The notes under the pieces were generated by a model. It was given only the letters and a program-made list of their open reading frames with translations. It was not told where the DNA came from and searched no databases. This document shows positions 15,640 through 22,917 of a stretch of DNA of 64,000 nt, in pieces (within the stretch, counting starts at the first letter, position 1; every line of letters begins with the position of its first letter). Origin of the DNA: Palsa-504 sp963839095. Its GTDB lineage: Bacteria; Actinomycetota; Actinomycetes; Streptosporangiales; Streptosporangiaceae. A program made the translations under genes and the position numbers. The stretch covers positions 62,001-126,000 of the forward strand of contig CAWIUF010000068.1 of NCBI GenBank assembly GCA_963839095.1. Direction: 5' to 3'.

Positions 15640-16563
15640 TTACAGCGTGGGGGCTAGTCCGAAGGCGGCGAACAGGTCCGGGTTGAACGTGGTGATCTCG
15701 GCGATCACCCCGGCCTCGGCCCGCAGCACGTCGAGCTTGAACGCGCGGAACTGGCTGTCGCCCGGCCGGCGCAGGTAGCTCGCCGCGGCCGGCATCCGGT
15801 TGGCCCGCACCGGGACGAGCCGCCACTGGCCCATCGCGGCCGCGTCGGCGAGCAGCGGCCGGAGCTGCTCGCGCCCGTCGAAGCAGTACGGCAGCGGCGG
15901 CATCGTCACCCGGATATCGCGGGCCGCGATGGCCAGGGCCGCCTCGGCGTCCATCCGCTCGTGGGCCGCGATGAACTGCCCGAGGAGCTCGCGCTCGGCC
16001 GCGCTCGGCTCCCCCGCGGACCACTCGGCGCGCTTGCCCGGCAGGCGCGACTGCATCGCCGTCCGGGCCCGCTGCAGGGCGCTGTTGGCGGCGGCGACGC
16101 TGGTGCCCAGGGCCGAGGCGGTCTCGCTGGCGGGCCAGCCGAGCACGTCGCGGGCGATCAGCGCGGCGCGCTGGCGCGGCGGCAGGACCTGCAGGGCGGC
16201 CAGGAACGCGAGCGAGATGGTCTCCCGCGAGATGGCCACCGCCTCGGGCTCCTCCTCCCCCGGCGCGGCCGCGTCGAGCAGCGGGTCCGGGTAGGGCTGG
16301 AGCCACGGCACCTCGGCCGGCGAGCCGCCGGAGGTCCGCCGCGCGCCGCGCCGCAGCATGTCCAGGCAGACGTTGGTGGCGATCCGGTACAGCCAGGCGC
16401 GGAACTGCGCGCCGTCGAAGCCGGCCCGGCCGCGCCACGCCTTCAGGAACGTCTCCTGCACGGCGTCCTCGGCCTCGTCGAACGAGGCCAGCATCCGGTA
16501 GCAGTGCACGTGCAGCTCGCGCCGGTGCCGTTCGGCGAGGGCGGTGAACGCGGAGTGGTCCAT
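15640..16563 (-). CDS. ECF-type sigma-70 factor with SnoaL-like C-terminal extension
   Basis: A 307-residue sigma factor. Region 2 spans about residues 10-80 (HCYRMLASFDEAEDAVQETF, then FRAWLYRIATNVCLDML) and region 4 about 120-180 (LPPRQRAALIARDVLGWPAS, then SALQRARTAM). A further 110-residue domain follows (AERELLGQFIAAHERMDAEA, then FKLDVLRAEAGVIAEITTF) resembling the SnoaL-like tail of the SigJ/SigG/TIGR02960 group. In that group the tail modulates activity in place of an anti-sigma factor. The ATG at 16563 comes 2 nt after the VOC gene stop, so the two are co-translated. A longer upstream frame exists but is only the VOC gene read out of frame. Confidence 0.88.
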   Translation of the reverse strand: MDHSAFTALAERHRRELHVHCYRMLASFDEAEDAVQETFLKAWRGRAGFDGAQFRAWLYRIATNVCLDMLRRGARRTSGGSPAEVPWLQPYPDPLLDAAAPGEEEPEAVAISRETISLAFLAALQVLPPRQRAALIARDVLGWPASETASALGTSVAAANSALQRARTAMQSRLPGKRAEWSAGEPSAAERELLGQFIAAHERMDAEAALAIAARDIRVTMPPLPYCFDGREQLRPLLADAAAMGQWRLVPVRANRMPAAASYLRRPGDSQFRAFKLDVLRAEAGVIAEITTFNPDLFAAFGLAPTL

Positions 16564-16565
16564 GC

Positions 16566-16982
16566 TCAGCCTTTGCTGCGATCGACCTCTTGCAGCAGCC
16601 AGATGTTGCCGTCCGGGTCGGTGAAGTCGGCGAACGACTGATAGTTGTCGCGGTCCGGATGCGGGCCGTCCACCCACGTCCCTGACACCATATGCCGCAC
16701 CGCGCCGATGGGCACGCCGCGCCCGGCGAGCTCGGCGTGCGCCGCGACGATATCGGAGACGACCAGGTGCAGGCCCTGCGCCGAGCCGGGGGCGGCCGCG
16801 GTGATCCCGGTCCCGAACCCGATCGCGCACGCCGAGCCGGGCGGGACGACCTGCACGACCCGCTGCCCCTCCCCGATCGGGGTGTCGACGATCAGGACGA
16901 AGCCCATGGCGTCGGTGTAGAACTTCTTCGCGCGGTCCACGTCGGTGACGGGGATGAGGACGAGCTCTAGTTTGTAATCCAT
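16566..16982 (-). CDS. VOC (glyoxalase/bleomycin resistance-like) protein
   Basis: A 138-residue vicinal-oxygen-chelate fold protein with two beta-alpha-beta-beta-beta modules: LELVLIPVTDVDRAKKFYTD at the start and SFADFTDPDGNIWLLQEVD at the end. Metal-ligand-like Glu/His/Gln residues are present but the reaction is unknown. Being the first gene of an operon with an ECF sigma factor suggests it acts on, or senses, a compound that triggers that sigma factor; this is inference from context. Confidence 0.86.
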   Translation of the reverse strand: MDYKLELVLIPVTDVDRAKKFYTDAMGFVLIVDTPIGEGQRVVQVVPPGSACAIGFGTGITAAAPGSAQGLHLVVSDIVAAHAELAGRGVPIGAVRHMVSGTWVDGPHPDRDNYQSFADFTDPDGNIWLLQEVDRSKG

Positions 16983-17012
16983 GCCAGGTGTAACGCGGGC
17001 CGCCCGCGGAAC

Positions 17013-17306
17013 TCATCGGCCGCCCGGTGAGCCGATCAGGTCCGCGTACTCGGGGTGGCTGCCGATCCAGCTCTTGACGAACGGGCAGTAGGGCAGCACC
17101 GTCAGGTGCCGCTCGCGCGCCGCGTCCAGGGCCACCTGCACCAGGTGGCCGGCGAGGCCGTGGCCGCGGAACCGGTCGTCGGTCTCGGTGTGGGTGAACA
17201 CGATCTGGCCGTCGCGCAGGTAGTACTGGGCGAACCCGGCGAGCTCGCCGTCGGCGACGATCTCGAACCGGGCCTTGTCCGGGTTGTCGGTTACCTGCAA
17301 GTCCAC
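17013..17306 (-). CDS. GNAT-type N-acetyltransferase, short (97 aa)
   Basis: A compact acetyltransferase-fold protein of the YidJ/GCN5-related-like group. It has LQVTDNPDKARFEIVADGEL, HTETDDRFRGHGLAGHLVQV (the acetyl-CoA loop R-x-x-G-x-G/A) and VLPYCPFVKSWIGSHPEY. The GTG at 17306 is preceded at 7 nt by TACCCT, a leaderless -10 box, which argues for an independent gene. However, the frame is open through the end of the upstream MFS gene, so a fused product cannot be excluded. Confidence 0.75.
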   Translation of the reverse strand: MDLQVTDNPDKARFEIVADGELAGFAQYYLRDGQIVFTHTETDDRFRGHGLAGHLVQVALDAARERHLTVLPYCPFVKSWIGSHPEYADLIGSPGGR

Positions 17307-17313
17307 GGGCACC

Positions 17314-17319
17314 AGGGTA
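17314..17319 (-). promoter_or_regulatory. -10 box TACCCT for the short GNAT gene
   Basis: Hexamer 7 nt before the GTG at 17306, located inside or just after the end of the MFS coding region. Confidence 0.45.
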
Positions 17320-17337
17320 TCCCGCGTCCCGGGCTGG

Positions 17338-18597
17338 CTACGGTAGCGGGCGAAAACCGGGAACACGAGCCCGATCAGGGCCGCGATGGCCAGGCAGCCC
17401 AGGCCGCCGGCCACGGTGGCGATGGCGGGCGAGGTCAGCGAGGCGACCGTGCCGGACTCGACGTTGCCCAGCGGGGCGCCGCCGGTGCCGATGATGTACT
17501 CCACGCTGGAGACCCGGCCGCGGAGCTCGTCCGGGGTCACCGCCTGCACCATCGCGGCCCGGAAGGTCACCGTCAGCGTGTCGGCCGCCCCGGCCACGGC
17601 CAGCATCGCCAGCGCCAGCGGCAGGCTGGCGGTCAGCCCGAAGCAGGCGATGGCGGCGCCCCAGGTCATCGTGCCGGCCAGCATGCCGCGGCCCTGGCGG
17701 GCGACCCGGGAGGCCGGCCCCGAGAGCACCGCCGATGCCAGGCCGCCGACGCCGACGGCGGCGTTGAGCAGGCCGAGGGTCCGCGGCGAGCCGCCGAAGT
17801 GGGCGGCGTTCAGCGCCGGGAACAGCGCCACCGGCAGGCCGAGCAGCATGGCGTCGAGGTCGGTGAGGAAGGCGGCCACGAGCACCGGCTGGCGGCCGAT
17901 GAACCGCAGTCCCGCCGCGGTAGCGCCCAGGCTGGGGCGGCGGGCACGCGGCCCGGCTGGCATCGCGGCCCGCGGGCCGCATGGCCGGGAGCCGGGCCGT
18001 GGCGTACAGGGAGGCGACGAAGCTGACCGCGTCGATGGCGTAGCAGGCCCGCACGCCCCAGGCGGCGGCGATCAGGCCGGCCAGCGCCGGGCCGGCCAGC
18101 ATCACGATCCGGCTCGACAGCGTGTTCAGGGCGATGGCCGCGGTGAGCTGCTCGGGCGGTACCAGCCGCGGCATGAACGTGCGCCGGGCCGGCGCGGCGG
18201 TGGCCTGCAGCACCGCCTGCACCATGGCCAGCGCGTAGAGCACCCAGACCTGCCCGAGCCGGGCGTAGGCCTGGGCGGCGAACGCGGCCGAGACCGCCAT
18301 CAGGCCCGCGCTGACGGCCAGCGCGAGCTTGCGCCGGTCGACCGTGTCGGCGGCCGCGCCGCCGAGCAGGCCGACGACGAGCACCGGGACGAACGTCAGC
18401 CCGAGCAGGCCGACGGCCAGCGAGGACCGGGTCAGGTCCCACAGCTGCAGCACGACGGCGAAGCTCGTCATCGAGCTGCCCAGGGTGGACAGCAGGCCGC
18501 CGGCCAGCAGCCGGCGGAACGCCGGATGGTCCCGGGCCGGGGCGAAGTCGGGCAGCAGGCGGGCCGGCTTCAGGTAGCCCGGCGTCAGGGGCCTCAC
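17338..18597 (-). CDS. MFS transporter (EntS-like), frameshifted
   Basis: A 12-helix major-facilitator permease. The N-terminal half (PAFRRLLAGGLLSTLGSSMT, then AAADTVDRRKLALAVSAGLM with the typical loop 2-3 D-R-R) is in one frame. The C-terminal half (GRQPVLVAAFLTDLDAMLLG to IAALIGLVFPVFARYR) is in another. The break lies near 17955-17965, within a GC run in the central cytosolic loop, and one base restores continuity. GTG at 18597 overlaps the MarR stop (GTGA), so the pair forms a regulator-exporter operon. The resemblance to EntS-type exporters is by overall pattern; the substrate is unknown. In the second frame no stop separates it from the following GNAT. Confidence 0.78.
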   Translation of the reverse strand: MRPLTPGYLKPARLLPDFAPARDHPAFRRLLAGGLLSTLGSSMTSFAVVLQLWDLTRSSLAVGLLGLTFVPVLVVGLLGGAAADTVDRRKLALAVSAGLMAVSAAFAAQAYARLGQVWVLYALAMVQAVLQATAAPARRTFMPRLVPPEQLTAAIALNTLSSRIVMLAGPALAGLIAAAWGVRACYAIDAVSFVASLYATARLPAMRPAGRDASRAACPPPQPGRYRGGTAVHRPPAGARGRLPHRPRRHAARPAGGAVPGAERRPLRRLAADPRPAQRRRRRRRPGIGGALGAGLPGRPPGPRHAGRHDDLGRRHRLLRADRQPAAGAGDAGRGRGGRHADGDLPGRDGAGGDPGRAPRPGLQRGVHHRHRRRPAGQRRVRHGRLADLARHRHRGRRPGLPGHRGPDRARVPGFRPLP

Positions 18598-19151
18598 CGG
18601 GCGCTGTCGCCGGCGATGGCGAGCAGGGCCGCCCGGCGCCCGGCGGCCGACTCCGGATCACCGGCGGCGGGGGCAGGCTCGGTGGCCAGCGCCCGGGCCG
18701 CGTCCGCGATCCGGGTTCGCATGGGGCGTGACAAGACGGCCCGTTCGGTGCGGGAAAGGACGTCAGTGAGGGCGGCGGGAAGCTCGGCCTCGAGCTCAGC
18801 CGCCGCCGCCGAGGTGGCCGCCCATTCCGCCTCGACCAGCGGGAGCAGGGCGCGGGCGCGGTCGGTCAGCCGGGCGATGCGCTGCCGCGCGTCGGTCCCG
18901 GTCTCCAGCGTGAGCAGGCCGTGGCGGGCCATCTGGGCGGCCGTCTGGCTGGCCGCCGAGTGGGTGACGCCGACCGCGGCGGCCAGGTCGCGGATGGACA
19001 GCGGGCCGAGCTCGACCAGGGCGCGCACCACCGGGCTGTAGCGCGGCCGGTAGTCGGGCACGCCGAGGTCGGCGTAGACCCGGGCCACGTCGCCGTCGAG
19101 CAGCTCGAGCACGTGCCGCATCAGCGTGCCCAGTCCCCGGTGCGCCGTCAC
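18594..19151 (-). CDS. MarR-family transcriptional regulator
   Basis: A 185-residue winged-helix protein. LSIRDLAAAVGVTHSAASQT is the recognition helix-turn-helix, and LLTLETGTDARQRIARLTDR is the wing. It probably represses its own promoter and the downstream MFS exporter, responding to an aromatic or drug-like ligand as is common in the family. The GTG start has TAGAAT 6 nt upstream (leaderless), and a 14-bp palindromic operator begins inside this box. Confidence 0.87.
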   Translation of the reverse strand: MTAHRGLGTLMRHVLELLDGDVARVYADLGVPDYRPRYSPVVRALVELGPLSIRDLAAAVGVTHSAASQTAAQMARHGLLTLETGTDARQRIARLTDRARALLPLVEAEWAATSAAAAELEAELPAALTDVLSRTERAVLSRPMRTRIADAARALATEPAPAAGDPESAAGRRAALLAIAGDSAR

Positions 19152-19157
19152 CGGATA

Positions 19158-19175
19158 ATTCTAACAGCACTGTTA
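19158..19175 (-). promoter_or_regulatory. MarR promoter: -10 TAGAAT overlapped by operator TAACAG-CA-CTGTTA
   Basis: The -10 box occupies 19158-19163. The perfect 6-bp inverted repeat with 2-bp spacer occupies 19162-19175 and so overlaps the upstream edge of the -10. Occupation would block RNA polymerase directly, the usual autorepression layout of MarR genes. Confidence 0.6.
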
Positions 19176-19189
19176 TATCTGGCAGGGCC

Positions 19190-19519
19190 TTAGGGCGGCC
19201 CCTGCGCTGTCGCGAAGCTCAGGGCCTCGCGGGCCAGCGGGAGCCAGGGCAGCCCGGAGCCGGGATCCAGGCTGAACCATTCCTTCATCGGCGTGCCCTT
19301 GTTGGCGTCGAAGCGCTCGCCGTGGCCGCCGGCGACGAGCTCGTCCACGCGGGACGCGGGCAGCTTCACCACCAGCTGGCCGCGGACGAACATCGCGAAG
19401 ATCTTCCGGCGGTAGCGCAGCGCGCTCCGGCCGAACCCGCTGCCGCCCGCCGGGGGGATCACGCCGTCCGCCCCGGCGAGCTCGTCGACCAGGTCCTCGT
19501 ACCGTTCCTGCGGGGTCAT
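19190..19519 (-). CDS. TfoX/Sxy N-terminal domain-like protein
   Basis: A 109-residue soluble protein with GRSALRYRRKIFAMFVRGQL and KLPASRVDELVAGGHGERF, the pattern of the TfoX N-terminal domain family. In actinobacteria these small proteins are not tied to competence and have no known activity. The ATG at 19519 overlaps the stop of the XRE gene by 4 nt (ATGA), placing it second in a two-gene operon. Confidence 0.8.
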   Translation of the reverse strand: MTPQERYEDLVDELAGADGVIPPAGGSGFGRSALRYRRKIFAMFVRGQLVVKLPASRVDELVAGGHGERFDANKGTPMKEWFSLDPGSGLPWLPLAREALSFATAQGPP

Positions 19520-20298
19520 GGCGCCAGCTTCGCATGAGCGGCCAGGGCGGCGGCGGTCGCCGCGTCGGCCGGCAGGAAGGCCTCGAGCCGGAGCTCGGAG
19601 ACGGTCACGTCGGCCGCGGTGGCGAAGCTCGTGATCGTGGTGATGAGCCGCAGCGGGCCGCGGGAGGTGCGCAGCTCGAGCGGGACGGCGAAGCCCAGGT
19701 GGCCGGGGCCCGGCCGGACCGGGGGGACGTACCCGGCCAGCTCGGCGTACAGGACGGCCAGCGGGTCGGAGGCGCCCGCGTGCCTGCGGGCCAGCTCGGC
19801 CTCCAGGCCGTGCAGCACGTGCCGGGCCCATTCGCCGAAGTTGACGATCCGCGGGGCCATCCCCTCGGGGTGCAGCGCGGCGCGGTACGCGCTGACCGGC
19901 GGGACGAGCAGCCATCCGGCGCAGCCCTCGAACAGCAGCGAATGGGCGCTGTTGGCGGCGACGATGTCGCCGGAACGGTCCACGATGATCGCCGGGTAGG
20001 GCAGGTGCCCGGCCAGGATGTGGCCGAGCGCGTCCATGACCGGGGCGAGGGCGGCGCTGTCCAGCGCCTGCTCCGGGTAGGCGGGCGCGTACCCGGCCCG
20101 CAGCAGCAGCTCGTTGCGCTCCCGGAGCGGCAGGCCGAGGGATTCGGTGAGCCTGATCACCATCTCCCGGCCCGGCACCGAGCGGCCGCTCTCGATGAAG
20201 CTGAGATACCGCTGCGTCGTGCCCGCCTTGAGGGCGAGCTCGAGCTGGCTCAGCCGGCGGCTGGCCCGCCGCTCCTTCAGGGCCTGGGCGAAGTCCAC
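19516..20298 (-). CDS. XRE-family regulator with MmyB-like ligand domain
   Basis: A 260-residue regulator. Residues about 1-60 form a helix-turn-helix (SQLELALKAGTTQRYLSFIE, ESGRSVPGREMVIRLTESLG). The rest is the PAS-like MmyB domain that binds fatty-acid-like ligands in characterised relatives (YPAIIVDRSGDIVAANSAHS, VPPVRPGPGHLGFAVPLEL). GTG at 20298 lies 7 nt from TACAAC, a leaderless-type -10. It is divergent from the second LLM oxidoreductase, which it may control, and coupled to the TfoX-like gene. Confidence 0.87.
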   Translation of the reverse strand: MDFAQALKERRASRRLSQLELALKAGTTQRYLSFIESGRSVPGREMVIRLTESLGLPLRERNELLLRAGYAPAYPEQALDSAALAPVMDALGHILAGHLPYPAIIVDRSGDIVAANSAHSLLFEGCAGWLLVPPVSAYRAALHPEGMAPRIVNFGEWARHVLHGLEAELARRHAGASDPLAVLYAELAGYVPPVRPGPGHLGFAVPLELRTSRGPLRLITTITSFATAADVTVSELRLEAFLPADAATAAALAAHAKLAP

Positions 20299-20385
20299 CC
20301 GTCCAGTTGTAGCGCCGTCAGGGACGGGACCGCGATTCCCTGGCGGGAATTGCCGGCCGTCGCCGGCCCGCGCACGATGGCGGTC

Positions 20386-21342
20386 ATGGATGACATCTCG
20401 CTTGGCGTACTGCTGCCGATCGGCCAGGCTCAGTGGGGCGGCGCCGATCCGCGTGAGCTGGTCGACTTCGCGGTCCGGGCCGAGGACCTCGGCTTTTCCT
20501 CCTTGTGGGTGAACGATTTCCTGCTGACCCCGCGGATCGAGGCGCTGACCATGCTGGCCGCGGTGGCCCCGGCTACCCGCAGGATCACCCTCGGCACGGC
20601 CGCCCTGCTGCCCGTGCTGCGGCGGCCGGTGCAGGCGGCGCAGACGCTCGCCTCCATCGACCTGCTCGCGGGCGGCCGGCTGGTGCTGACGGTCGGGGCG
20701 GCGTTTCCCGGCCGGTTCGGGGAGCCGCAGCACGCGCTGTCCGGCGTGCCGTGGGAGCGCCGGTTCCGGCGCCTGGACGAGACGGTGGCGCTGTGGCGCC
20801 AGCTGTGGACCGAGCCCGGCCCGTCCTCGTTCGACGGCGAGCTGCTGCGCTACCCCGAGCTCCCGGCCATGACCCGGCCGTTCCGGCCGGGCGGGCCGCC
20901 GGTGTGGCTGGGCGGCGGCTCCGAGTCGGCCCGGCGGCGTACCGGGCGGCTCTACGACGGGTGGCTGCCGTATCCGCCGTCGGCGCAGGAATACCGCGAC
21001 GGCCTGGCCGCGGTGCGGGCGGCGGCCGCGGAGGCGGGCCGCCCGGCCGGGGCGGTGGAACCGGGGCTGTTCGTGTCGGTCGCGGTGACCGGCAGCGTGG
21101 CGGACGGACGGCGGATGCTGGCCGAGTACAGCCAGGCGAACTACGGGATGCCGGTCGAGCAGCTGGAGACCATCCAGGCGCTGGCGGCCGGGCCGGCCTC
21201 CTACGTGGCCGAGCGGCTCGGCGCTTACGTCGCGGCCGGGGCCCGGCACCTGGCCGTCCGCATCGCGGCCGGCAGCCTGGCCGCCCAGCGCGAGCAGCTG
21301 GAGGAGCTGATCAAGCTCAAGCCCCTGCTCACCGCGGGGTGA
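20386..21342 (+). CDS. LLM-class flavin-dependent oxidoreductase
   Basis: A 318-residue luciferase-fold protein: VDFAVRAEDLGFSSLWVNDF, APATRRITLGTAALLPVLRR, ASIDLLAGGRLVLTVGAAF and RPGGPPVWLGGGSESARRR. It would use FMN or F420 to oxidise an unknown substrate. Two in-frame ATGs are close (20377 and 20386); the second is preferred because CACGAT stands 7 nt before it, the window's leaderless spacing. It is divergent from the XRE regulator. The stop codon lies inside a terminator hairpin. Confidence 0.86.
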   Translation: MDDISLGVLLPIGQAQWGGADPRELVDFAVRAEDLGFSSLWVNDFLLTPRIEALTMLAAVAPATRRITLGTAALLPVLRRPVQAAQTLASIDLLAGGRLVLTVGAAFPGRFGEPQHALSGVPWERRFRRLDETVALWRQLWTEPGPSSFDGELLRYPELPAMTRPFRPGGPPVWLGGGSESARRRTGRLYDGWLPYPPSAQEYRDGLAAVRAAAAEAGRPAGAVEPGLFVSVAVTGSVADGRRMLAEYSQANYGMPVEQLETIQALAAGPASYVAERLGAYVAAGARHLAVRIAAGSLAAQREQLEELIKLKPLLTAG

Positions 21343-21352
21343 GCAGGGGCTT
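21319..21352. terminator. 15-bp perfect hairpin at the LLM/sortase convergent end
   Basis: Arms AAGCCCCTGCTCACC and its exact complement are separated by GCGG. The right arm contains the LLM stop codon. There is no T-tract, as is usual in GC-rich actinobacteria. It can serve both convergent genes. Confidence 0.75.
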
Positions 21353-21372
21353 AGGCGATGGCCGCCGGAGGC

Positions 21373-22020
21373 TTACTTCACCTGGGTGGCGTACACGACG
21401 ATGTTGCTCAGGTAGTGACGGGTAACGGGGTCGAAGGCGCCGCCGCAGGTGATGAGGCGCAGTTCCGCGTCGGGGGTGGGCCCGTACACGTCCTGGGTCG
21501 GGAACTGGTCCTTCAGGTACTCCTGGACCTTGGTGACGCGGAATTCCACCGTGGTCCCGTCGGCCCGCTTGACGAAGATGCCGTCGCCGGCCTTCAGCGT
21601 GTTCAGCCGGAAGAACACCCCGCTGGCCTCGGACGAGTTGACGCGGCCGTCGACGTGGCCGACGATGACGGACGAGCCGATCGAACCCGGTCGCGGGCTG
21701 CCGGTGTACCAGCCCGCGACCGACACCGTGGACGGCACCTGCATCGCGCCGCCGGCCGCCAGGCCGAGCGTGATCAGGTTGGTCTTCACGCCGATCAGCG
21801 GGATGGTCAGCGAAGCCGGGGCGGCGACCGGGGCCGGGTCGGCCGACTGCGGCGGGGCGACGATAGGGCCGGTCGGCGCGGGCAGCGCTCCCACCCCCGC
21901 CGCCACCGGCCGCAGGGCGGGCGTCGAGTGGTGTGTCAGCAGCAGCCCGGAGGTCCCGCCGGCGATGGCGATCAGGCCGGCCGCGAAAGCGATCGCGGCC
22001 GGCCTGCGGATCTGCATCAT
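21373..22020 (-). CDS. Class F-like sortase
   Basis: A 215-residue membrane-anchored transpeptidase. An N-terminal helix (AIAFAAGLIAIAGGTSGLLL) is followed by a Pro/Ala-rich spacer and the sortase beta-barrel. The catalytic His is in SSVIVGHVDG, the Cys in ELRLITCGGAFD, and the Arg probably in DPVTRHYLSN. Class F sortases are typical of actinobacteria and link surface proteins to the cell wall. The start ATG shares a base with the stop of the DUF4397 gene (TGATG), so the two are coupled and the DUF4397 protein is the obvious candidate substrate. Confidence 0.87.
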   Translation of the reverse strand: MMQIRRPAAIAFAAGLIAIAGGTSGLLLTHHSTPALRPVAAGVGALPAPTGPIVAPPQSADPAPVAAPASLTIPLIGVKTNLITLGLAAGGAMQVPSTVSVAGWYTGSPRPGSIGSSVIVGHVDGRVNSSEASGVFFRLNTLKAGDGIFVKRADGTTVEFRVTKVQEYLKDQFPTQDVYGPTPDAELRLITCGGAFDPVTRHYLSNIVVYATQVK

Positions 22021-22889
22021 CAGACCCCGGTGTTCAGCTGACGACGCAGGGAGCCACGACGCAGGCGGTAACCGCCGGCCAGGGCGATCAGGCCGCCGAC
22101 CCCGACAACCGCCAGCCACGGCAGCGGCGATCCCGGGCCGTGCCCGGCGGTCCCGCCGAACCCGGTGGTGACCCCGCCGACCGGCGGCTTGCCGGCGCCC
22201 GCGGCGTCCTCGAGGTTGACGATCTCGAGGCCGTTAGCGCCGTCGAGGACCACCATCGTGTGCACGGTGCCGGCGCTCATGTCGAAGCGCCCGGTGGCCT
22301 TCGAGCCGGAGCCGATGGCCTCCATGGTCCACGTGTTGGCCGGGATGGCCTGGTAGGAGCTCACCGAGGCGAAGGTCGCCTTGGGGACGATGGCCTGCCC
22401 GCCGCAGGTGAACTTGACCGTCTGCTGCTTCAGCGAGGCCTGGATCACCCGGACCTCGGACTTACCCGACGGCGTGGTCAGCTGGTCGTGCAGCACCTGG
22501 AGGCGCAGGCCCGACTCCGGTCCCATGCCCGCCACCGTGTAGGCGTTGCCGGCCTTGACCGTGACGCTGTTGGACAGCACCGGCTGGCTGGACGGGGAGG
22601 CCCCGGCGCTGCGCATGGCCACGCTGTAGTCCCCGGCGGTGACCGCCTCGTACGGCGAGACCGTCCCGTAGGCCACGTGGTGCAGCACGATCTGCGCGGT
22701 GGAATCGCCGAACGAGTAAAGGTAGACGTCGACGGGCGGGGTGTTCGGGGACAGGTGCGCAAGCCTGATCCAGCCCGTACCCGCAGTGGCGGCCGAGGCC
22801 GCGGAAGCGGCGGCCGCGGGCATGCCGATCAGCAAGGCCGAAGCCGCCACGAGCATGACAAGTTTTCTCGGTATTTTCGCAAACCTCAC
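22020..22889 (-). CDS. DUF4397 surface protein, candidate sortase partner
   Basis: A 289-residue exported protein. A signal peptide (KIPRKLVMLVAASALLIG ending near AAAASA) precedes two DUF4397 beta-sandwich repeats (GWIRLAHLSPNTPPVDVYLY and SEVRVIQASLKQQTVKF). The C-terminus has a Gly-rich linker, one membrane helix (LPWLAVVGVGGLIALAGGY) and a basic tail RLRRGSLRRQ, the architecture of a cell-wall sorting signal. No LPXTG-type pentapeptide is visible before the helix. GTG at 22889 is chosen over longer upstream frames because it follows a GGGGAGGGA ribosome site. Confidence 0.85.
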   Translation of the reverse strand: MRFAKIPRKLVMLVAASALLIGMPAAAASAASAATAGTGWIRLAHLSPNTPPVDVYLYSFGDSTAQIVLHHVAYGTVSPYEAVTAGDYSVAMRSAGASPSSQPVLSNSVTVKAGNAYTVAGMGPESGLRLQVLHDQLTTPSGKSEVRVIQASLKQQTVKFTCGGQAIVPKATFASVSSYQAIPANTWTMEAIGSGSKATGRFDMSAGTVHTMVVLDGANGLEIVNLEDAAGAGKPPVGGVTTGFGGTAGHGPGSPLPWLAVVGVGGLIALAGGYRLRRGSLRRQLNTGV

Positions 22890-22917
22890 GTTGATCCCTC
22901 CCCAAGCTGTTGAATCG

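Noticed and set aside
16564..17016. N-terminal extension of the sigma factor
   Set aside because: It is the VOC gene out of frame; the sigma factor homology starts at 16563.
19534..20376. Long N-terminal extension of the second LLM oxidoreductase
   Set aside because: Antisense to the XRE gene; LLM homology begins at 20377-20386.
20299..21249. Long upstream extension of the XRE gene (to 21249)
   Set aside because: It is antisense to the LLM oxidoreductase; XRE homology begins at the GTG at 20298.
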